From the NCBI RefSeq assembly GCF_016714285.1, contig NZ_JADJNN010000012.1, forward strand, positions 124,001 through 188,000: 64,000 bases of DNA, read 5' to 3'. The notes under the pieces are model-generated. The model saw only the letters and a list, made by a program, of their open reading frames with translations, was not told the DNA's origin and made no database searches. Position 1 is the stretch's first letter. Each line of letters opens with the position of its first letter. A program made the position numbers and the translations under genes. This stretch comes from Nannocystis sp. (lineage in GTDB: Bacteria > Myxococcota_A > Polyangia > Nannocystales > Nannocystaceae). Below are positions 34,471 to 43,226 of this stretch, one piece after another.

Positions 34471-36318
34471 TCACTTGCGGCGGTTCTTCTTGCGCGCCAG
34501 CTTCTCCGCCTTGCGCTTCGCCGCGATCGCCTTGTAGTCGATGGCACCCTTCGGCGCGCCCGGGTGCCCGCCCATGCCGCCATGCCCACCGAGGTTCGGC
34601 GCGCCCTGTTGTCCACCCGGCAGCCCCGGCATGCCTGGCAGCCCACCCATGCCCGGCATGCCGCCCATGCCCGGCATGCCGCCCATGCCCGGCAGTCCGC
34701 CCATTCCCGGCATGCCGCCGCCGCCGAACATCGAGCTCAGCGCCTCCGGGTTCTGGGCCAGCTTGCGCAGCGCGTTGAGCTGCTTGAGGCTGCCCATCCC
34801 GGGGATCTTGTCCATCAGCCCGCCGAGGCCGCCGCGCTTCTGATCACCGCCGGGCATGCCCGGGATGAGCCCGCCGAACATGCCGCCCATCATGCCGAAC
34901 ATGTCGCGCATGCTGATGAAGCGGGCGATGAGCCCACGGACCTCGTCCTCCGTGCGCGCGCTGCCGCGGGCCACCCGGGCGACGCGGCTCTGCACGAAGT
35001 CCTCGGGCTTCATGTTGTTGGGGTCGGGCATGCCGGCCGCCGGGTCACGCCGCTTGCGCCGGCTGAGTTTGGCCGCGGCCGACTGCTTCGGATCCTTGTC
35101 GAAGAACAGCTCCGGCTCGTTGCGCTCCGCCTTCGTCATCGAGCGGATCATCGCCTCGACCTTGCCGAGCTCCTTGTCGTCCGTGGCTTGCTGCATCGCC
35201 TCCGGCGGGATCTCGATCCCGAACATGCTGGCCAGGGGCATCTTCTCCATGATGTCCTTGAGGCTGCCCATGCTCTGGATGTTCTTGATCTGGGTCAGGA
35301 AGTCATCCATCGAGAACTTGCCCGAGAGCATCTTCTCGGCGTCCTTCGCGGCCGTCTCCTCGTCGACGACCTCCTGGAAGTCGTTCATCAGCCCGACCAG
35401 GTCGCCCATCCCTAGGATGCGCCCGGCCAGACCCTCGGGGCGGAACTCGTCGAGCTTGTCGAGCTGCTCGCCGATGCCGAGGAACTTGATCGGCTTGCCG
35501 GTGACCGCCTTCACCGACAGCGCCGCGCCGCCGCGGGCGTCGCCGTCGAGCTTGGTCAGGATCACGCCGGTGACGTCGAGCTTCTCGTCGAAGGCCTTCG
35601 CGGTGGTCACCGCGTCCTGGCCAATCATCGCGTCGATCACCAGGAAGATGTTCGACGGCTGGACCCGCGTCTTGATGTCCGCGAGCTCCTGCATCAACAC
35701 GGCGTCGATCGTCAGGCGACCGGCGGTGTCGTAGATGACGAAGTCGTAGTTCTCGGCCGCGGCGGTGTCGGTCGCGTCGGCGCAGATGTCGACCGGGTTG
35801 GCCCCGTCGATCGAGAACACCGGCAAACCGAGCTTCTCGCCCAGCACCTTGAGCTGGTGCACCGCGGCCGGACGGTACACGTCCGCGGCCACCAGCATCA
35901 CCTTGTAGCCGGCCTTCTGCAGCTTGCGCGCGAGCTTGCCGGTGGTGGTCGTCTTGCCCGAGCCCTGCAGGCCCACCATCATGATGCCCGTGACGCCCTT
36001 GCGCGCCCGCGACAGCGAGGTGTCCACCGGACCCATCAGCGCGATCAGCTCGTCGTGGCAGATCTTGACGAAGTGGTCCTCGGCGCGGACCCGCAGCGTC
36101 TCGCTCTGCTTCTTCGCGACCAGCTGCACCTTCTCGCCGAGCGCCTTCTCTTTGACCGCCTGCAAGAAGCGCTTGACCACCCCGAACTCGACGTCCGCCT
36201 CGAGCAAGCTCAGGCGCACGTCCTTCAGAGCGGCGTTGACCACGTCCTCGGTCAACTCGCCTTTGCCAGTCAAACGCTCGCGCGCGGCCCGGAAACCCTT
36301 CGATAATGTCTCGAACAC
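34471..36318 (-). CDS. ffh: Signal recognition particle protein Ffh, extended
   Basis: The GTPase of the signal recognition particle, which binds signal peptides with 4.5S RNA. The start GTG 36318 gives MFETLSKGFR; another GTG lies at 36336. The G domain has the P-loop GLQGSGKTTTTGK, DTAGRL and TKLDGDARGG. The M domain begins near LVGLMNDF and holds an RVARGS motif for RNA binding. About 40 residues are inserted between the NEPELF and RVARGS segments. The C-terminal tail is about 130 residues rich in Met, Gly and Pro with GMPGMGG repeats. At 615 residues it is far longer than the usual 450. Confidence 0.93.
   Translation of the reverse strand: MFETLSKGFRAARERLTGKGELTEDVVNAALKDVRLSLLEADVEFGVVKRFLQAVKEKALGEKVQLVAKKQSETLRVRAEDHFVKICHDELIALMGPVDTSLSRARKGVTGIMMVGLQGSGKTTTTGKLARKLQKAGYKVMLVAADVYRPAAVHQLKVLGEKLGLPVFSIDGANPVDICADATDTAAAENYDFVIYDTAGRLTIDAVLMQELADIKTRVQPSNIFLVIDAMIGQDAVTTAKAFDEKLDVTGVILTKLDGDARGGAALSVKAVTGKPIKFLGIGEQLDKLDEFRPEGLAGRILGMGDLVGLMNDFQEVVDEETAAKDAEKMLSGKFSMDDFLTQIKNIQSMGSLKDIMEKMPLASMFGIEIPPEAMQQATDDKELGKVEAMIRSMTKAERNEPELFFDKDPKQSAAAKLSRRKRRDPAAGMPDPNNMKPEDFVQSRVARVARGSARTEDEVRGLIARFISMRDMFGMMGGMFGGLIPGMPGGDQKRGGLGGLMDKIPGMGSLKQLNALRKLAQNPEALSSMFGGGGMPGMGGLPGMGGMPGMGGMPGMGGLPGMPGLPGGQQGAPNLGGHGGMGGHPGAPKGAIDYKAIAAKRKAEKLARKKNRRK
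34618..34710. repeat. Repeats of about 9-18 bp in the ffh C-terminal tail
   Basis: Unit CCCATGCCCGGCATGCCG and close variants recur through this part of ffh. They encode the GMPGMGG-type tail. Confidence 0.75.
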
Positions 36319-36464
36319 GGCCGGGCGTTCTACCACTTCCCGGCCCCGCGCGGCGCTCCGGACGTGCCCGGGGGGCCTAGCTCACACGCATGGCCGTGGG
36401 CGCGAGCTGCCCGGAGACCCGGCTGGTGAATCCGGCGGCCGCGCGCTACGTTGGCTGCCCCACC

Positions 36465-38360
36465 ATGACGAAAACCGCCGCCAGGGCCCAGGGATGGGGC
36501 GTCAGCCTGCTGTTTCGCGGTCGCAGCGTCGCCGAGTGCAGCGTCCGCGACGGCGCTCCGCTGCGTGTGGGCGAAGATCCCGCGTGCACGCTGGTCGTGC
36601 CGGGCCTCGGCGGCAGCGCCTTGCTCGCGCAGGGCGAGCGCCTCCTCGGCGTGCCCGGACTCACCGGTCTGGTCCACCGCGACGGCGAGCCCGAGCCCGT
36701 GCAGGAGACCGACGGCACGACCCTCAGCGTGGGCGAGCGCGCCGAGCTGCATTTCGTCGCTCACCCGGAGATCACCCTCGAGCTGCGTCGCCAGCAGTTC
36801 GATCGCCTCCCGCTCGGCACGCTGCTCAACGTCCGCGAGCTCGGTCGCCAGCTGGCTCTCGGCGCCGGCCTGGTCGCCGGCATGATCTTGCTGGTCCGCA
36901 GTGAGGCGCCGGTCAACACCCTCGAGGTCAAGGGCGAGCCCGACGCGCCCGAGGACTCGGCCCTGGTGCGGGCGATGTTCGCCACCGCGGTGGAGCCTGT
37001 ACCGATCGTCGACGTCCGTTGGCTGCCCGTGCCTGTGCCCGTCGCTCCGCCGTCGCCCGAGCCGCCCGCGCTTGCCAGCCTCGCCGCGCTCTTGCCCCCG
37101 CCCGTCGCCGTGCCCGTCGCCGACGCACCGCCGCGAGCCCGCAAGCGCCGCGCCCCCGAGCCCGAGGTCACCGCGATGCTGCTCGGCTCGCTGGAAAGCG
37201 ACGAGCTCGGCGGTGTGTTCGACGAAGCCGTGGTCGGCGGTGTGGTCGGCGGCGTGGTCGGCGGTACGGTGGCATCCGACGTGATGGCCGAGCGCAGCCC
37301 GGACGCCCCTGGCCTCGCCTTCGGCCTCGCGGACGGTGGTGCTGGCGGCCTGGGTGGCGGCGGCACGGGCGAGGGCGTCAGCGCCCGTCCGACCGTCGGC
37401 GACGAGCTCGTGGTCCGCGAGCTCCACGATCAGCCCAGGCCCGAGCTCGTCGAGCTCGACGAGCCGGCCGACGACAGCTTCGTCGAGGCGATCATGGGCC
37501 CCGGCACCAGCGACACACCTGTCCCCGGGGACAGCCCGCCGCCGCCTCCGCAGGCTGGCCCGCACAGCCACGGCGAGGCCGGCGTCGCCGTGCTGCGTGG
37601 CACCGCCGACGGGCTCGCCGCGGTCGCCCCCGAGGACCGCTGCGACGACCCCACGATCAGCAAGAAGCGCCAGCTCGACGTCGTCTTCGTCGTCGACGTC
37701 TCGACCACCATGAATTTCATGCTCGGCCGCATCGAGCAGCAGCTCGCGCAGGTCGACGCCGAGGCGCGGGCGGCCGGCCTCGACACTCGCTACGGCCTCG
37801 TCGTCTTCGTCGACGACGTCCAGCTCGGCAACCAGGGCCAGCCCTACGTCGACCTCGCCGCCGTGCAGCGGGACCTCGCGCACTGGCAGGCCTTCACCAG
37901 CAGCAACCGCCAGATCGGCAGCGAGGCCGCCAACCTCGACTGGCCCGAGAACAGCCTCGACGCCCTCCACAGCGCCGCCACCGGCTTCGCCTGGCGACCC
38001 GCCGACACCACCCTGCGGATGATCGTCCACGCCACCGACGACGACTTCGGCGAGGCCCCCGCGGTCCAGAGCGGGCAGCAGATCCAGCACAGCTACCAAG
38101 CGACCGTCACGGCCCTGCGCGCGGCGGAGGTCCGCATGTTCAGCTTCGCCGCAAAGATCGGCGGTCAGTGCGAGTGCCTCGACGTCCGCCCGGGCCTGTT
38201 CACCCGCCACCGCGGCCGGCCCTCGCTGCCGAGCGCCACCGGCGGGGTCGTGTTCGACATCGACGAGGTCGCGAGCGACAAGCTCAGCTTCGCGGCCGCG
38301 GTCGGCGGCGCGATCAAGAGCGGCGTCTGCACCCGCTACCCGCTCTCGCCGTTCGGCTGA
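36465..38360 (+). CDS. FHA-like N-terminal region, membrane helix and VWA domain protein
   Basis: A 631-residue protein when started at ATG 36465; the frame is open to 36390. Residues about 10-125 resemble an FHA-like beta domain (LLFRGRSVAEC, LRVGEDPACTLVV). A hydrophobic helix (about 135-155) follows, then a Pro-rich region and a Gly/Val repeat VVGGVVGG from a 12-bp repeat. The C-terminal 230 residues are a von Willebrand type A domain: LDVVFVVDVSTTMNFM, where the metal-site motif is DxSTT instead of DxSxS. Related proteins in myxobacteria belong to gliding or secretion machinery. Role unknown. Confidence 0.82.
   Translation: MTKTAARAQGWGVSLLFRGRSVAECSVRDGAPLRVGEDPACTLVVPGLGGSALLAQGERLLGVPGLTGLVHRDGEPEPVQETDGTTLSVGERAELHFVAHPEITLELRRQQFDRLPLGTLLNVRELGRQLALGAGLVAGMILLVRSEAPVNTLEVKGEPDAPEDSALVRAMFATAVEPVPIVDVRWLPVPVPVAPPSPEPPALASLAALLPPPVAVPVADAPPRARKRRAPEPEVTAMLLGSLESDELGGVFDEAVVGGVVGGVVGGTVASDVMAERSPDAPGLAFGLADGGAGGLGGGGTGEGVSARPTVGDELVVRELHDQPRPELVELDEPADDSFVEAIMGPGTSDTPVPGDSPPPPPQAGPHSHGEAGVAVLRGTADGLAAVAPEDRCDDPTISKKRQLDVVFVVDVSTTMNFMLGRIEQQLAQVDAEARAAGLDTRYGLVVFVDDVQLGNQGQPYVDLAAVQRDLAHWQAFTSSNRQIGSEAANLDWPENSLDALHSAATGFAWRPADTTLRMIVHATDDDFGEAPAVQSGQQIQHSYQATVTALRAAEVRMFSFAAKIGGQCECLDVRPGLFTRHRGRPSLPSATGGVVFDIDEVASDKLSFAAAVGGAIKSGVCTRYPLSPFG
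37519..37534. repeat. CTGTCC-N4-GGACAG palindrome inside the VWA gene
   Basis: CTGTCC-CCGG-GGACAG, a perfect 16-base palindrome. It falls in the Pro-rich linker before the VWA domain and reads through in frame as PVPGDS. Confidence 0.85.
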
Positions 38361-38398
38361 GCGCCCGTGCCCGCTCGCGGGTGATACCCTGGCCGCAC

Positions 38399-40738
38399 GT
38401 GGAAGCCTCGCGGTCGATCGCCCTGTGTCTCCTGCTCGCCGCGTGCAAGGGCGGCGACGGCAACGACGGCGGCAGCGAGACTGGGGGCACCGGCGGCGGC
38501 TCGGCCAGCAGCGGCGACGAGCCGACCACCGGCGACCCCGTGTGCACCGACTGCACCCCCGTCGGCATGATGAGCTTTCGCCTGCCCTCGCCCGCGGGCG
38601 CGACCCTGTGGACCGCGACGACGATGGACAAGGTCCTGCGCGAGGCGGCCCCGCCCGAGGCCACCGCCCCCGCGATCCAGATCCACGCCGCCCGCAACGA
38701 GTACGAGCCCTTCCAGCTGGTCGTGCGCAGCGACACCGACGCCATGGTCAGCGTCAGCGTCTCCGATTTCAGCGGACCCGGCCCGCTCCCCGCGGTGACG
38801 CTGCACCGCGTCGACTACGTGAACATCGCCGCCCCCTCCGACCCGGGCGCGATCCTCAGCGGCCAGATCCCCGACCCGTTGGTCCCGATCGCCTTCGGCA
38901 CCCCCGTGGCTGTCAGCGCCGCGAGCAACCAGCCGCTGTGGTTCACCGCGCAGGTCCCCGCCGACGCCCTCGCCGGCGACTACAACGCCACCATCACGGT
39001 GACCATCGCCGGCCTCGCCCACGAGGTCCCGGTCCAGCTCCACGTCTTCAACTTCGCCATCCCGGCCCAGCTCGGCTTCGACGGCAACTGGAACACCAGC
39101 TTCGAGGCCCTCGGCGGCGGCGCCAGCCTCGAGCGCGTCGAGCTGCTCAAGGACTTCTTCTTCGCCCACCGACTGGTCCCATCGTCGGTCGCCTGGCCGG
39201 CGGGCACCAACTACAACGGCGGCATCATCTACGACTGCGCCGCCGGCGTGTTCAAGGAGGAGGTCAACGACTACGACATCTCGTCGCTCGGCCCGAAGTA
39301 CATCGACGGCGTCGGCTGGAACGGCGTCGGCTTCCCGTCGTTCCAGGCCATGACCTTCGTCGACAACAGCACGCCGCGGCCGCAGCTCTTCTGCGACGTC
39401 GACCGCGGCCCCGACCACGTCGGCACCGCCGAGTACAACGCCGCCTGGTCGAAGATGCTGACCGCTCTCGACGCCTACCTGGTCGGCAAGGGCTGGGCCG
39501 GCAAGGCCTACTACTACACGCAGAACGAGCCCCAGGGCCCCGTCGACTACGACACCGCCGCCTACCTGGCGACCCTCACCCGCAGCGCCGCGCCCAACCT
39601 GCGCCTGGCGATCAGCGAGGAGCCCAAACCCGAGATCGCCGAGCACCCGCAGATCGCCGGCAACCACTACGACCTGTGGTGGGCCAACCTCTCCGCCTTC
39701 GAGCCCGTCTACGCCGCCACGCGTCAGGCCCTCGGCGAGCAGGTGTGGTGGTACTTCCTCTACGGCGACCTCCCGCCGCACTTCAACCCGATCACCATCG
39801 ATCACGCCGGCGTCGAGACCCGCGTCGCCCACTGGGCCGCCTGGAAGTTTCGCATCCGCGGCTTCGCCTACTACTCCGTCACCGGCTGGGGCGCCGACCC
39901 GATCGCCGACCCGCGCCCGCAGGGCACCAATCAGAACGGCGACGGCTTCCTCCTCTACCCCCCCCAGGGCGACGCGCTCGTCACCAGCATCCGCTGGGAG
40001 CTGCTGCGCGAGGGCATCGAGGACCACGAGTACCTCCGCCTCGCCGCCGGCGGCAACTATCCCGCGACCCCGGCCGAGGTCGTCGGCTGCGACGTCTCGG
40101 TCGCCAGCGCCGTCTCCTCGACCACCGCCTACACCCGCGACGCCTCGGGCCTGCAGCACCTGCGCGACGAGCTCGGCTTCTACCTCGAGGGTGCGCGCAG
40201 CGGCTGTCCGCTGCTCATGACGAACGCCCCCGGCGTGCACAAGCGGGCCCCGTACTACCTGAACTTTCAGGACCCCGCCGGCGAGCCCGCCACGGACCCG
40301 CTGCAGGTCGACGGCCAGACCTGGCAGAAGGTCGGCTGGGTCCCCTACGCCGTCGAACAGGGCTTCGGCTGGTCGGGCCCCTACATCGGCGATCCCGCGA
40401 TCATGAAGGCCCAGTACCTCGCTGATGCCCCCGTCGATGAGCTGCAGCGCAGCATCCTCTACAACGACTACGGCCGCACCGACACCTTCAACTGGGACAT
40501 CGAGCCCGGCCTCTACACCGTCACCGTCTCGGTCGGCTGGCACGGCAAGGACTACCCGAAGCACCGCGTCATCGTCGAGGGCACTCCGCTGTTCGACTCG
40601 GTCCCCACCACGATGGCCGAGCCCTACCGCGTCGCCTCGATCGACGTGATGGTCAGCGATGGCAACCTCACCCTCGAGGCGGGCCAGATGGACGAGTACA
40701 CGATGCTCAACTGGCTCAGCATCGTCCCGAAGGATTGA
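38399..40738 (+). CDS. Lipoprotein with DUF4091 (GH123-like) domain and C-terminal carbohydrate-binding-like domain
   Basis: A 779-residue lipoprotein. GTG 38399 gives VEASRSIALCLLLAACKGG with a good lipobox; GTG 38381 is another option. After a Gly/Ser linker, the central region resembles glycoside hydrolase family 123/DUF4091 proteins: an N-terminal beta domain (NEYEPFQLVVRS), then a barrel with YYYTQNEPQG and the signature LREGIEDHEYLRLA. The C-terminal 150 residues look like a malectin- or CBM-like beta domain (VSVGWHGKDYPKHRVIVEG). GH123 members act on N-acetylgalactosaminides; activity here is inferred. It precedes the PHP hydrolase gene by 33 bases. Confidence 0.85.
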   Translation: MEASRSIALCLLLAACKGGDGNDGGSETGGTGGGSASSGDEPTTGDPVCTDCTPVGMMSFRLPSPAGATLWTATTMDKVLREAAPPEATAPAIQIHAARNEYEPFQLVVRSDTDAMVSVSVSDFSGPGPLPAVTLHRVDYVNIAAPSDPGAILSGQIPDPLVPIAFGTPVAVSAASNQPLWFTAQVPADALAGDYNATITVTIAGLAHEVPVQLHVFNFAIPAQLGFDGNWNTSFEALGGGASLERVELLKDFFFAHRLVPSSVAWPAGTNYNGGIIYDCAAGVFKEEVNDYDISSLGPKYIDGVGWNGVGFPSFQAMTFVDNSTPRPQLFCDVDRGPDHVGTAEYNAAWSKMLTALDAYLVGKGWAGKAYYYTQNEPQGPVDYDTAAYLATLTRSAAPNLRLAISEEPKPEIAEHPQIAGNHYDLWWANLSAFEPVYAATRQALGEQVWWYFLYGDLPPHFNPITIDHAGVETRVAHWAAWKFRIRGFAYYSVTGWGADPIADPRPQGTNQNGDGFLLYPPQGDALVTSIRWELLREGIEDHEYLRLAAGGNYPATPAEVVGCDVSVASAVSSTTAYTRDASGLQHLRDELGFYLEGARSGCPLLMTNAPGVHKRAPYYLNFQDPAGEPATDPLQVDGQTWQKVGWVPYAVEQGFGWSGPYIGDPAIMKAQYLADAPVDELQRSILYNDYGRTDTFNWDIEPGLYTVTVSVGWHGKDYPKHRVIVEGTPLFDSVPTTMAEPYRVASIDVMVSDGNLTLEAGQMDEYTMLNWLSIVPKD

Positions 40739-40771
40739 CCGCCGCGCGCGAGATTGCGCTAAGCTGCCGCA

Positions 40772-42409
40772 GTGCGCCTCCTGACCCTGCTTTGCGGCTC
40801 GCTCCTCGCCACCCCGGCCCTCGCCGGCGAGACCAAGATTGTCCTCGATGGCGCCGTCCCTGACGGCGGCCTCGACCACTTCTTCGTGCCCTTCGACGTC
40901 CCGCCCGGCACCGTCGAGATCGAGGTGCAGCACGATGACCTCTCCGACGCCAACATCCTCGACTGGGGCCTCAACGACCCCGCGGGCTTTCGCGGCTGGG
41001 GTGGCGGCAACAGCGAGCCCGCCGTCGTCGGCCTCGCCGCCGCCTCGCGCAGCTACGTCGCCGGCCCGATCGCCGCGGGCGAGTGGCGGGTCGTCGTCGG
41101 CAAGGCGAAGCTCGTCGAGACCCCCGCGAGCTACGCCCTCACGGTGATCCTGCGCGACGCGCCGAGCCTCGCGCCGCAGCCCGAGCGCGCCCCCTACCAG
41201 CCCTTCGCGGGCCTCGGCGGCGGTCCGCGCTGGTACGCCGGCGACTTCCACGTCCACTCGCGCGAGAGCGGCGACGCCAAGCCCCCGCTCGCCGAGATCG
41301 CCGCCCTCGCGCGCAGCCGCGGCCTCGACTTCGTCGAGATCAGCGACCATAACACCCTCACCCAGCTCGAGTTCTTCGCCGCCGCCCAGGCCGAACAGTC
41401 GGAGCTTCTGTTCGTCCCGGGCAGCGAGTTCACCACCTACGCGGGCCACGCCAACGCGATCGGCGCGACCGCTTGGGTCGACCACAAGATCGGCCAGCCC
41501 GGCGTCACGATCGCCGCCGCAGCCGCGGCCTACGCCGCCCAGGGCGCGTTGTTCTCGATCAACCACCCGGCGCTCGACCTCGGCGACGTGTGCATCGGCT
41601 GCGCCTGGAAGCACGAGATCCCGGCCGAGCTCGCCGCCGTCGAGGTCGCAACGGGCGGGCTCGACAAGGCCGGTAAGTACCTCACCGACGATAGCATCGC
41701 CTTCTGGGACAAGCTGTGCGGCGAGGGCCGTCACCTCGCGGCGATCGGCGGCAGCGACGACCACCGCGCTGGGAAGGACCTCGGCGCCTTCGACAGCCCC
41801 GTCGGCGACCCCACCACGATGATCTACGCCGACGAGCTCAGCACCCCCGCGCTGCTCGCGGGCATCACCGCGGGTCGCACCGTGGTCAAGCTGCAGGGAC
41901 CCGGCGATCCGATGCTCGAGCTCGCCGCCGATGTCTCCCCGATCGGCGACACCATCACCGCCGACGCCGTCACCCTGCAGGCCACGGTCACCGGCGCGCC
42001 CGCGGGCAGCAGCGTCCGCTTCCTCCGCAACGGCCAGGGGATGCCCCCGATCCCGATCGACGACGACCCCTTCGTCGCCAGCGTGCAGGCCACCGCGCCC
42101 GCCACCGGAGAGGACCGCTGGCGCGCCGAGGTGATCGTCGACGGCCAGCCACGCACGATCACCAGCCACCTGTGGCTGCGCGACGATCCCTCGTCCGCCC
42201 CGACCACCGGCCCCGAGCCCACCACCGGCCTCGACGCGAGCAGCGGCAGCACCGCCGCGCCCACCGGCGGCGCTCCGGGCAGCAGCAGCAGCGGTTCCCC
42301 CGAGGAGACCCCAGGCGAAACTGGCGGCTGCGCGTGTGACCTGAAGAAAAGGCCGAGCGCCCCCATGTTGCTGGCGCTGCTCGTGCTCATCCGCCGACGC
42401 CGGGACTAG
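40772..42409 (+). CDS. CehA/McbA-like PHP-domain metallohydrolase with MYXO-CTERM-type ending
   Basis: A 545-residue secreted enzyme from GTG 40772 with a signal peptide (residues 1-18, ending ALA). The PHP-type domain (about 160-400) carries metal ligands in GDFHVHS, EISDHNTL, FSINHPALD and GGSDDHRAG. This pattern is found in CehA/McbA carbaryl-hydrolase-type and other PHP phosphoesterases. An Ig-like region and a Thr/Ser/Pro linker follow. The end GCACDLKK, hydrophobic helix, RRRR is of MYXO-CTERM type and would anchor it at the cell surface. The substrate is unknown. Confidence 0.88.
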   Translation: MRLLTLLCGSLLATPALAGETKIVLDGAVPDGGLDHFFVPFDVPPGTVEIEVQHDDLSDANILDWGLNDPAGFRGWGGGNSEPAVVGLAAASRSYVAGPIAAGEWRVVVGKAKLVETPASYALTVILRDAPSLAPQPERAPYQPFAGLGGGPRWYAGDFHVHSRESGDAKPPLAEIAALARSRGLDFVEISDHNTLTQLEFFAAAQAEQSELLFVPGSEFTTYAGHANAIGATAWVDHKIGQPGVTIAAAAAAYAAQGALFSINHPALDLGDVCIGCAWKHEIPAELAAVEVATGGLDKAGKYLTDDSIAFWDKLCGEGRHLAAIGGSDDHRAGKDLGAFDSPVGDPTTMIYADELSTPALLAGITAGRTVVKLQGPGDPMLELAADVSPIGDTITADAVTLQATVTGAPAGSSVRFLRNGQGMPPIPIDDDPFVASVQATAPATGEDRWRAEVIVDGQPRTITSHLWLRDDPSSAPTTGPEPTTGLDASSGSTAAPTGGAPGSSSSGSPEETPGETGGCACDLKKRPSAPMLLALLVLIRRRRD

Positions 42410-42564
42410 CTGGCCCGAGAGACAGCCTCACACGAAGGGCGAGCGGTACGGCGGCCGGCGCCGGGTGTTCGTCCCGAGCTCGGCGTAGCTGGCCCGAGAG
42501 ACAGCCTCACACGAAGGGCGAGCGGTACGGCGGCCGGCGCGGGGTGTTCGTCCCGAGCTCGGCG
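42407..42564. repeat. 79-bp tandem duplication at the 3' end of tsaB
   Basis: Two 79-bp copies (42407-42485 and 42486-42564) differ at one base. A third copy starts at 42565 but matches only for about 12 bases. The right copy overlaps the end of tsaB (minus strand). The left copy lies after its stop codon and is an out-of-use duplicate of the last codons. Confidence 0.92.
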
Positions 42565-43226
42565 TAGCTGGCCCGCAGGTACAGCGCGTCGACGTGATCG
42601 ATCTCGGCGGGTTGATCGCGCCTGAAGGCCCGGGCGGCCGCCCGCCACAGCCCGCGCCCGTCGACGCCCGGCGTCGTCTGCAGCGCGAAGCCAGCCAGCG
42701 CCTCCGCGTAGGCCGCCGCGCCTGGTCCCACGACCTGGATGCCTGGCGCATCGACCATGTCCGTGAGGACCTGTCCGATCGGACAGCAGCGCGGCTCGCC
42801 CAGTGCCCGCGGTCCCTCCTCCGCGAGTACGAAGCGAGCCGCGTAGACCTCGCCGCGTCGCGCGTCGAGCAGCGCCAGCACCTCGCCGTCGCGCGTCGCC
42901 CCGCCGGCCAGGCTCGCCAGGGTGCTGAGCGCGAACAGCGGGCAGGGGAGGGCGAAGGCCAGCCCCTTCGCCGTCGCCAGCGCCACGCGGGTGCCGGTGA
43001 AGGTGCCCGGCCCCACGCCGCAGGCGATCGCTCCGAGCTGGCGCGGTGTGATGCCCGCCTCCTCGAGCAGCGCGGAGATCCTCGGCGCGAGCAGACTTGA
43101 GGCCGGCGCCGCGCGATCGTCGTGGGTCGCCTGCGCGACCAGTCCGTCCGCGTCGCCGCCGACCCGCCCAAGGGCGAGCGCCGTGCACGGCGTCGAGGTG
43201 TCCAGCGCCAGCAGCCAGGTCGACAT
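42507..43226 (-). CDS. tsaB: tRNA threonylcarbamoyladenosine biosynthesis protein TsaB
   Basis: A 239-residue ASKHA-fold protein that supports TsaD in t6A tRNA modification. LALDTSTPCTALAL and GVGPGTFTGTRVALATAKGLA are family motifs. The start ATG 43226 overlaps the stop of rseP by one base (TGATG), so the two genes are translationally linked. Its 3' end lies in a 79-bp duplication, so the present C-terminus (RRPPYRSPFV) might not be the ancestral one. A perfect CTGTCC-N4-GGACAG palindrome lies inside (42771-42786). Confidence 0.93.
   Translation of the reverse strand: MSTWLLALDTSTPCTALALGRVGGDADGLVAQATHDDRAAPASSLLAPRISALLEEAGITPRQLGAIACGVGPGTFTGTRVALATAKGLAFALPCPLFALSTLASLAGGATRDGEVLALLDARRGEVYAARFVLAEEGPRALGEPRCCPIGQVLTDMVDAPGIQVVGPGAAAYAEALAGFALQTTPGVDGRGLWRAAARAFRRDQPAEIDHVDALYLRASYAELGTNTPRRPPYRSPFV
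42771..42786. repeat. CTGTCC-N4-GGACAG palindrome inside tsaB
   Basis: CTGTCC-GATC-GGACAG, perfect over all 16 bases because GATC is itself a palindrome. It encodes part of CCPIGQVL on the minus strand. Confidence 0.85.

Noticed and set aside
38336..42169. Minus-strand frame of 1277 residues
   Set aside because: Mirrors the DUF4091 lipoprotein and PHP hydrolase; no start context or motif.
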